DNA of 64,000 nt from Herbaspirillum seropedicae (GTDB lineage: Bacteria; Pseudomonadota; Gammaproteobacteria; Burkholderiales; Burkholderiaceae_D), in the NCBI RefSeq assembly GCF_001040945.1, contig NZ_CP011930.1, forward strand, positions 5,327,021 through 5,391,020, given 5' to 3'. Position numbers and translations under genes: made by a program. Shown one piece after another: positions 58,739-64,000 of this stretch (positions within the stretch are counted from its first letter, which is position 1; each line of letters begins with the position of its first letter). The notes beneath the pieces are model-generated. The model saw only the letters and a program-made list of their open reading frames with translations, did not search any database and had not been told where the DNA came from.

Positions 58739-59338
58739 ATGCCAGTTTCAGAATCAAACAAGATCTACCAGGAAGTCATCGACGCCATGATCGCCGTGCA
58801 TCGGCTCACCGATGGCTATACCCCCAATCACGAGGACCAGACCGCCGAGCTGGCCGTCATGATCGGTCGTCACCTGGACCTGGCCACCGAGCGCATCGAC
58901 GCACTGCACATGGCTTCGCAGGTGCATGACATCGGCAAGGCCAGGATTCCGCTGGCGCTGTTGACCAAGCCGGGCCGCATCAGCGTGGAAGAATATGACG
59001 TGCTCAAGACGCACGTACAATTCGGTTACGAGATTCTCAACAAGATCAGTTTCCCCTTCAACCTGGCCGAAATCGTCCATTGCCATCATGAGTACCTGGA
59101 CGGCAGCGGCTATCCGCGCGGCATCAGCGGCGACGAGATCCCGTTGGAGGCCCGCATCCTGACCGTGGCCGACATTGTCGAGTCGATGTCGGCCGACCGC
59201 CCCTATCGCAAGTCCCTGGGCATGAGCGCGGCGCTGGACGAGATCCAGCGGCAAAGCGGCGTGCGGCTGGACGCCGTTGTGGTGGACGCCTGCCTGGATG
59301 TGGTCAAGCGCAGCAACTGGCGTCCCATCTCCAACTGA
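58739..59338 (+). CDS. HD-GYP domain cyclic-di-GMP phosphodiesterase-like protein
   Basis: The 199-residue product is a bare HD-GYP domain: H63-D64 in QVHDIGKARIPLALLTKPGR, HCHHEYLDGSGYPRGI (the GYP motif) and ILTVADIVESMSADRPYR. No sensory or receiver domain is attached. Such domains hydrolyse c-di-GMP. A longer in-frame opening to 58514 exists, but its sequence is not HD-GYP-like. All metal residues appear intact, so activity is plausible. Confidence 0.9.
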   Translation: MPVSESNKIYQEVIDAMIAVHRLTDGYTPNHEDQTAELAVMIGRHLDLATERIDALHMASQVHDIGKARIPLALLTKPGRISVEEYDVLKTHVQFGYEILNKISFPFNLAEIVHCHHEYLDGSGYPRGISGDEIPLEARILTVADIVESMSADRPYRKSLGMSAALDEIQRQSGVRLDAVVVDACLDVVKRSNWRPISN

Positions 59339-59400
59339 GTTACACCCTTGGGCTACACTGGGCGTCATAACCTCACAATGACACCCGGAGACGCCACCCC

Positions 59401-60609
59401 ATGCCCACCGACGCGGCCCGCCCGCCCTCGCCTTTCATCCTCCAGCATCCCATCCTGACAGCCCTGGCCTTGTCGCTGGGCACCGCCGTGGCGCTGGGCG
59501 TGGCGCGTTTTTCCTATGCGCTGCTGCTGGCGCCGATGCGCGCCGACCTGGGCTGGCCCTACCTGGTGGCTGGCGGCATGAATACCGGCAATGCACTGGG
59601 CTATCTGCTGGGCGCGCTGGCCACGCCGCTGCTGATGCGCCGCTTCCTGGCGCACCGGGTCCTGATTGCCGGGGCGTTCGCCACCGCGCTGCTGTCCTTC
59701 CTGCCGGCGCTGACCACCGACACGCTGCTGCAACTGCTGCTGCGTGTGGTCACCGGGGTGAGCAGCGCGCTGATCTTTGTCTCGGGCGGCCTGCTGGTGA
59801 GCCGCCTGGCGGCCATGCACGGACATCGTGCCGGCCTGTTGCTGGGACTGTATTACGGCGGGACGGGACTGGGCATCGTGGCGGCCTCGCTGCTGGTGCC
59901 GCCGGTCATGGCGGCAGCGCTGGCGCACGGCGCAGCCCATCCCTGGCAATGGGCCTGGCTGCTGCTGGGGACGCTGGCGCTGGCGGCCAGCCTGGTGATG
60001 GCCGGGCCGGCGCGCCTCATGCCCACCACCGCTGCGCATGTCCAGGGCAACGGACGCTGGCAGGCGCGCAGCCTCCTCTTCGGGCTGATCGGCTATCTCT
60101 TCTTTGGGCTGGGCTATATCGGCTACATGACCTTCGTCATCGCCCTGCTCAAGGAAGAAGGCATGCCCGCCGAACGCATCACGCTGTTCTTTGCCTTGCT
60201 GGGGGCGGCCACCTTCGCTTCTTCACGCATCTGGGCGCGCATGCTGGACCGCTTCCGCGGCGGCCAGTCGCTGGCCATCCTCAATGGCCTGCTGGCGCTG
60301 GCGACCCTGTTGCCGGCGCTGACCGCCGAGCCGGTGGCGGTGTTCGCTTCCGGCCTGCTGTTCGGCGGCTGCTTCCTCTCGGCCGTGGCCTCGACCACCG
60401 CCATGGTGCGGCACAACCTGCCGCCACATCACTGGCCGGCGGGCATCAGCGCCTTTACCATCATCTTTGCAGTGGGCCAGATCATCGGCCCGACCATCGT
60501 CGGCTGGATCGCCGATGGCGCCGGCGGGCTGCAGCGCGGGCTGAGCTTTTCGGCACTGATGCTGCTGGCCGGTGCGCTGACGGCGTGGCGGCAGCGGCCG
60601 CTGGCCTGA
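59401..60609 (+). CDS. YbfB/YjiJ-family MFS transporter
   Basis: A 402-residue 12-segment transporter with the YbfB/YjiJ opening LSLGTAVALGVARFSYALLLAPMRADLGW and MNTGNALGYLLGAL. The substrate is unknown. It is a single gene, convergent with the lipoprotein gene 7 bp away. Confidence 0.9.
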   Translation: MPTDAARPPSPFILQHPILTALALSLGTAVALGVARFSYALLLAPMRADLGWPYLVAGGMNTGNALGYLLGALATPLLMRRFLAHRVLIAGAFATALLSFLPALTTDTLLQLLLRVVTGVSSALIFVSGGLLVSRLAAMHGHRAGLLLGLYYGGTGLGIVAASLLVPPVMAAALAHGAAHPWQWAWLLLGTLALAASLVMAGPARLMPTTAAHVQGNGRWQARSLLFGLIGYLFFGLGYIGYMTFVIALLKEEGMPAERITLFFALLGAATFASSRIWARMLDRFRGGQSLAILNGLLALATLLPALTAEPVAVFASGLLFGGCFLSAVASTTAMVRHNLPPHHWPAGISAFTIIFAVGQIIGPTIVGWIADGAGGLQRGLSFSALMLLAGALTAWRQRPLA

Positions 60610-60616
60610 GCCCGCC

Positions 60617-61426
60617 TCAGCGCGAGGAACGGGCATTGCGGTCGGGCTCGCTGGCGCGGGAATAGTCATCGTCCTGGCGGTGGGCGTGGGCGTTGCCGGT
60701 GGGGTCGGTGATCTGCCAGGCCTTGCCGTGCAGCCAGCCGTTGGCCTGCGGGGATGGCGCGGGCGCGGCGATATCGGCACGGTCGAGGCGCTTGGCCTCG
60801 GCATCGATGCGCATGCGCCGGTTGCGTTCTTCGACCATGGCCGCTTGCGCCTGACCATCGGCAGTGAAACCCATCATCAACTGCGGCACGCCCAAGGGCA
60901 GGGTCTTGTCCAGATCGGTATGCCAGGTGTGCCAGGTCTTGCCGTAGCTGCCGACCAGCTTCTTCATCAAGGCCTTCTCGGCCGGCTGCGGCACGCCGGG
61001 CGCCACCAGCTGGCCCGACTTCACCTCATAGGCGTGGCTGTGCCAGAGCGGTTTTTCCTGCGCCGGCAAGGCGTCGAACAGACGCGCGCTGATGATGTAT
61101 TCGATGCCCATCATCTTGGCGTCCCGGCCATTGCCGTCGAAGATCAGGCACTGGATCAGCTCTTCGTTGAGGATGCTGCAATAGTGATGGGCTTCCATCT
61201 GCGCGTCCTGGCGGTCGCTGTAGAAGTGGAAGCCGTCGAGATAGGTATTGATGGCTGCGACGGGCCACTTGTCCTGCAGGGCGTCCGCGCCCGCTTCGAG
61301 CAGCCGGGTCTTGCCGCTTTCGGCCGCGCCCGGCGCACTCACGGCGGAGCGGGTATCGCCGCTGCGCTCGCAGGCGCTCAGCAACACGCCGGCGGCCATC
61401 AGCAGGCAAGGCGCAAGACGCGTCAT
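60617..61426 (-). CDS. OBAP-like (DUF1264) lipoprotein
   Basis: A 269-residue protein. The lipobox VLLSAC (C19) predicts a lipoprotein. The main domain matches DUF1264, the oil-body-associated protein family known from plants: LEAGADALQDKWPVAAINTY, GFHFYSDRQDAQMEAHHYCS, EELIQCLIFDGNGRDAKMMG, and KTWHTWHTDLDKTLPLGVPQ. A hydrophilic tail follows (about residues 205-269). The start overlaps the stop of a 28-codon gene (TGATG), so translation is coupled. No function is known for bacterial members. Confidence 0.8.
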   Translation of the reverse strand: MTRLAPCLLMAAGVLLSACERSGDTRSAVSAPGAAESGKTRLLEAGADALQDKWPVAAINTYLDGFHFYSDRQDAQMEAHHYCSILNEELIQCLIFDGNGRDAKMMGIEYIISARLFDALPAQEKPLWHSHAYEVKSGQLVAPGVPQPAEKALMKKLVGSYGKTWHTWHTDLDKTLPLGVPQLMMGFTADGQAQAAMVEERNRRMRIDAEAKRLDRADIAAPAPSPQANGWLHGKAWQITDPTGNAHAHRQDDDYSRASEPDRNARSSR

Positions 61427-61512
61427 CACCAGAACGGCGCCGAGATCAGCAGCACCAGGATCAGGACTGCGCCTGCGGCCTTCCAGGGCCATTTGTAGGT
61501 TCGTCGTTGCAT
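61426..61512 (-). CDS. 28-residue membrane micropeptide, coupled to the OBAP-like lipoprotein
   Basis: MQRRTYKWPWKAAGAVLILV continues as LLISAPFW: a basic/aromatic N-terminus and one membrane segment (about residues 11-26). The ribosome-binding site AGAGGAGGA sits about 6 nt upstream, stronger than for most genes here. Its stop overlaps the ATG of the lipoprotein gene by one base. Coupling and a good Shine-Dalgarno argue for a real gene; I know no homologue. Confidence 0.65.
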   Translation of the reverse strand: MQRRTYKWPWKAAGAVLILVLLISAPFW

Positions 61513-61671
61513 GGATGTCCTCCTCTGAAGTGTCGGGCCGCAGGAAATGCGGCAGAGAGAAGTCATCCTAGCGGGCAGGCGCCCGGCCATACAATCGGCG
61601 ATCAAGGTAGGCGCGCGTAGGAAAGAAAGAAAAGCGGAAGAAATGCAGAAGAAATGGGAAAAAACGCCGCT

Positions 61672-61685
61672 GACGTTTTCTGCAC
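61672..61685. repeat. Recurrent 14-bp motif GACGTTTTCTGCAC, copy C
   Basis: An exact copy beside the inverted repeat at 61688-61718, in the gap between hisC and the micropeptide gene. Confidence 0.7.
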
Positions 61686-61687
61686 AT

Positions 61688-61718
61688 CGGGCCGCGCGGT
61701 CAATACCGGCGCGGCCCG
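61688..61718 (-). terminator. Hairpin downstream of hisC
   Basis: CGGGCCGCGC (61688-61697) pairs with GCGCGGCCCG (61709-61718), with further GGT/ACC pairing across a one-base bulge. It follows the hisC stop by 15 bp. No T-run is directly adjacent on the minus strand (a T-run occurs about 25 bp on), so termination is uncertain. Confidence 0.5.
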
Positions 61719-61733
61719 CAGGCAAGCCTGCTG

Positions 61734-62816
61734 CTACTGCTGGCCGAGATGGCGGCGCAGCGCCTCCACCAGGACGCCGCAATCCTCATCGGTGCCGATG
61801 GTGATACGCAGGAACTGGCTGATGCGCTCGCTCTTGAAGTGCCGCACGATGATGCCGTCGGCGCGCAATGCCGCCGCCAGTTGCGCCGCGTCGTGCTGCG
61901 GATGGCGCACGAACAGGAAGTTGGCCGCCGACGGCAAGACCTGGAATCCAAGTCCGGCAAGCTGGGCAGCCAGCGCGGTGCGGCTGGCGATGACCATGTT
62001 GCAGGTCTTGCGGAAGTAGTCCTCATCCTCGATGGCAGCGGTCGCGCCGGCGATCGCGGGGCGGTCCAGCGGATAGGAGTTGAAGCTGTTCTTGACCCGC
62101 TCCAGCGCATCGATCAGGTCGGCATGGCCGACCGCAAAGCCCACCCGCATGCCGGCCAGCGCGCGCGACTTGGACAGGGTCTGCACCACCAGCAGGTTGG
62201 GATAGCGCTGCACCAGCGGGATGGCGCTCTGGCCGCCGAAATCGATGTAGGCCTCATCGACCACCACCACACGTTCAGGATTGCCCTGCAGGATGCGCTC
62301 GACGTCTGCCAGTCCCAGCAGGCAGCCGGTGGGCGCATTCGGGTTGGGGAAGATGATGCCGCCGATGGCCTGGCCATGGCCCAGATAGTCCTCGCTGCGC
62401 AGGGTGAAGTCCTCGGCCAGCGGCACGGCGCGATACTCGACCTGGTACAGGCCGGCATAGGTGGGATAGAAGCTGTAGGTGATGTCCGGGAAGAGGATGG
62501 GCTTGCCATGCTGCAGCAGCGCGTGGAAGGCATGCGCCAGCACTTCATCGGAACCGTTGCCCACGAACACCTCGCGCACGCTGACGCCATCGGCGGCGTG
62601 ACGGCGGGCGATGGCCTGCTTTAGGGGTTCGGCGTCCGGATTGGGATACAGGCGCAGGCTGTCGCTGACTTCGCGGGCGATGGCCTGCAAGGCCAGCGGC
62701 GAGGGGCCGTAGGGGCTTTCATTGGTGTTCAGCTTGACCAGGCGGGCGATCTTGGGTTGTTCACCGGGGGTATAGGGCGTCAGGCGGCTGACGATGGGGC
62801 TCCAGAACTTGCTCAT
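61734..62816 (-). CDS. hisC: Histidinol-phosphate aminotransferase
   Basis: A 360-residue class I/II aminotransferase: [56 protein letters not shown], the PLP lysine in [18 protein letters not shown], and [12 protein letters not shown]. It makes histidinol phosphate in histidine synthesis. It is isolated from other his genes here. The start at [20 protein letters not shown] gives a normal HisC N-terminus. Confidence 0.92.
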   Translation of the reverse strand: MSKFWSPIVSRLTPYTPGEQPKIARLVKLNTNESPYGPSPLALQAIAREVSDSLRLYPNPDAEPLKQAIARRHAADGVSVREVFVGNGSDEVLAHAFHALLQHGKPILFPDITYSFYPTYAGLYQVEYRAVPLAEDFTLRSEDYLGHGQAIGGIIFPNPNAPTGCLLGLADVERILQGNPERVVVVDEAYIDFGGQSAIPLVQRYPNLLVVQTLSKSRALAGMRVGFAVGHADLIDALERVKNSFNSYPLDRPAIAGATAAIEDEDYFRKTCNMVIASRTALAAQLAGLGFQVLPSAANFLFVRHPQHDAAQLAAALRADGIIVRHFKSERISQFLRITIGTDEDCGVLVEALRRHLGQQ

Positions 62817-62910
62817 GAGAATGCGGCCCCTGCCGGGCCGTGCTGAATTGAGGGGAAAGCGCAGATGGTAGCAAACTTGCCGCCCACCGGCGCCAGTCGC
62901 CCTGGAAATC

Positions 62911-63609
62911 TCAGAAATAGGGACGGTAGCGCGGCTGGCGCGGGGCATCCCCACCAGAGTGCTGCGCCGCCCCGATGGCAGGCAGGGCCGCAGGTGCGAC
63001 GCTGCTGCTGAGCAGGGAGATAGCGCGGCTGGCAGTCCCGGGCGGCAGGCCGATCAGGTCCTGGCAAGCCCGTTGCAGGGCCGGCAAGGTCGCAAATCCT
63101 GCTGCGGCCGGCGCGGGAGCCGAGGCAGCGCCGGCATCGTCCATGCGCGCCAGCTGCGCCAATACCCAGGCCACGCGCTGCTCGCGCACCAGGCTGCGCA
63201 GCGATTCGCCTTCGGCAAAGAGCAGGGCGCGCAGCCGCGCCGTGCTGAGCTGCCAGTCGCCGGCGATACGCTCGGCGCACCAGTGCGCCGCTGGCTGCGC
63301 GAAGATGGCGGCGGCCAGACGGCGAGCGTGGGGCTTGCTGGTATCGGCGGCGCGCTCCAGGTCGGCGCTGGATTGCGTCTCCAAGGCCAGCGACCAGACG
63401 GCCGGCCGCATGCCCTGCGCGCTCACGCGCGGATGGGCCAGGCAGGCAAAGCGCACGAACGATGGCACCGTGAAGCTCTCGCCCTCGCCCAGCTCGACAG
63501 CCACGCCGCCGCTCTTCAAGGTGGCCGCGCCCTTCCATACCCGCACGCGCGCCGGTGCGGCAAAGCGCAGGTCGTGCAGGTGCAGGTGATGATGGGTGAC
63601 GATGGCCAT
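62911..63609 (-). CDS. AraC-like helix-turn-helix regulator (divergent)
   Basis: The 232-residue product has a cupin-like N-terminal half ([21 protein letters not shown]). A degenerate AraC-type helix-turn-helix region follows ([20 protein letters not shown], then [17 protein letters not shown]), and an Ala/Pro-rich linker leads to a second weak helical segment near SALL-type residues at the C-terminus. The match to AraC is loose, so this is a tentative family assignment. Confidence 0.55.
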   Translation of the reverse strand: MAIVTHHHLHLHDLRFAAPARVRVWKGAATLKSGGVAVELGEGESFTVPSFVRFACLAHPRVSAQGMRPAVWSLALETQSSADLERAADTSKPHARRLAAAIFAQPAAHWCAERIAGDWQLSTARLRALLFAEGESLRSLVREQRVAWVLAQLARMDDAGAASAPAPAAAGFATLPALQRACQDLIGLPPGTASRAISLLSSSVAPAALPAIGAAQHSGGDAPRQPRYRPYF

Positions 63610-63699
63610 GGATGTGTCAGAAGGGGCAGCGGCTGCGGGAGGCTGGCCCGATCTTAAGACAGGGACGGCGGCAAGACTGTCATCGTGGTGACAGGCCGC

Positions 63700-64000
63700 T
63701 TAGAGCGAGGCCATGCCGAAGGCGCGCAGGCCATCCAGGTCGACCACGCGGATGCTCTGGTAGGAGATCTCCACCAGGCCCAGCTCGGCCAGACGGCGCA
63801 TGGCCTGATTCACGCGCTGGCGCGACAGGCCGGTCAACAGACCGATCTCTTCCTGCGACAGCTCCAGCACCTTGGACGTGCGCGGATACAGCATGGGATG
63901 GAACAGCTGCGCAATGGCCTGCGCCACGCGGGCATCGACATCGAGCAGCCGCTCGTTCTGGACGGTCGCGATGAACTGGCCCATGCGCTCGTTCAACTGG
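63700..64000 (-). CDS. Crp/Fnr-family regulator, 5' part cut by window
   Basis: Only the C-terminal roughly 100 residues are present: RLLDVDARVAQAIAQLFHPM, then the HTH_Crp helix-turn-helix LELSQEEIGLLTGLSRQRVN followed by QAMRRLAELGLVEIS. The frame continues past 64000, where the cyclic-nucleotide-type domain should lie. The effector cannot be told from this part. Confidence 0.88.
   Translation of the reverse strand, partial: QLNERMGQFIATVQNERLLDVDARVAQAIAQLFHPMLYPRTSKVLELSQEEIGLLTGLSRQRVNQAMRRLAELGLVEISYQSIRVVDLDGLRAFGMASL

Overview
The window is GC-rich, gene-dense chromosomal DNA from a betaproteobacterium of the Burkholderiales. The gene set and order (gatCAB divergent from mreB and mreCD-mrdA-rodA-rlpA; rsmI/lpoA-yraN-diaA-dolP; topB-smg-dprA facing away from def) look most like Oxalobacteraceae, and Herbaspirillum is my best guess. 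The genus is an inference from gene content, not a database match. I see no rRNA, tRNA, CRISPR array, phage or insertion sequence.

Layout. 1-14.4 kb is a catabolic block: a MocR-type regulator cut by the left edge, a divergent omega-amino acid:pyruvate transaminase, an acylating (methyl)malonate-semialdehyde dehydrogenase, a complete Liv-type ABC importer, an M20 N-carbamoyl-amino-acid hydrolase-like enzyme, an M81 (MlrC-like) metallopeptidase and a chemoreceptor. Read together, they look like sensing, import and conversion of a beta-amino acid or its N-acyl/N-carbamoyl derivative to acetyl-CoA or propionyl-CoA. 14.4-16.3 kb has two divergent Fe(II) dioxygenase-fold genes. 16.3-27.6 kb has the tRNA amidotransferase genes and the rod-shape and elongation machinery. 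27.6-33 kb has the rsmI/lpoA envelope cluster, a thioredoxin-like protein and a LapA-like protein. 33-40.4 kb is housekeeping: pyrE, xth, topB, smg, dprA and def. 40.5-42.3 kb has an aspartate dehydrogenase divergent from a LysR regulator.

42.4-44.0 kb is a visibly less GC-rich islet of two immunity-type genes (CdiI/DUF1436-like and PoNi/DUF1910-1911-like) with no toxin beside them. 44.0-54.3 kb is a leucine/isovalerate degradation (liu) locus: a MerR-type LiuR with a perfect 20-bp palindromic operator, isovaleryl-CoA dehydrogenase, both methylcrotonyl-CoA carboxylase subunits and HMG-CoA lyase. It has unrelated genes inserted and no methylglutaconyl-CoA hydratase. 54.3-64 kb is mixed: nitronate monooxygenase, small proteins, an alpha/beta hydrolase, two MFS transporters, an HD-GYP phosphodiesterase, a lipoprotein related to plant oil-body-associated proteins coupled to a 28-residue membrane peptide, hisC and two regulators, the last cut by the right edge.

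The most interesting unexplained signals are: (a) a 14-bp motif, GACGTTTTCTGCAC, present exactly three times and near-exactly twice, in gaps between genes (one copy overlaps a stop codon); (b) four copies of an operator-like CAATACAGTTT element in the MocR/transaminase intergenic region; (c) the orphan immunity islet; (d) the micropeptide-lipoprotein pair; (e) three paired-arm dispersed palindromic repeats.
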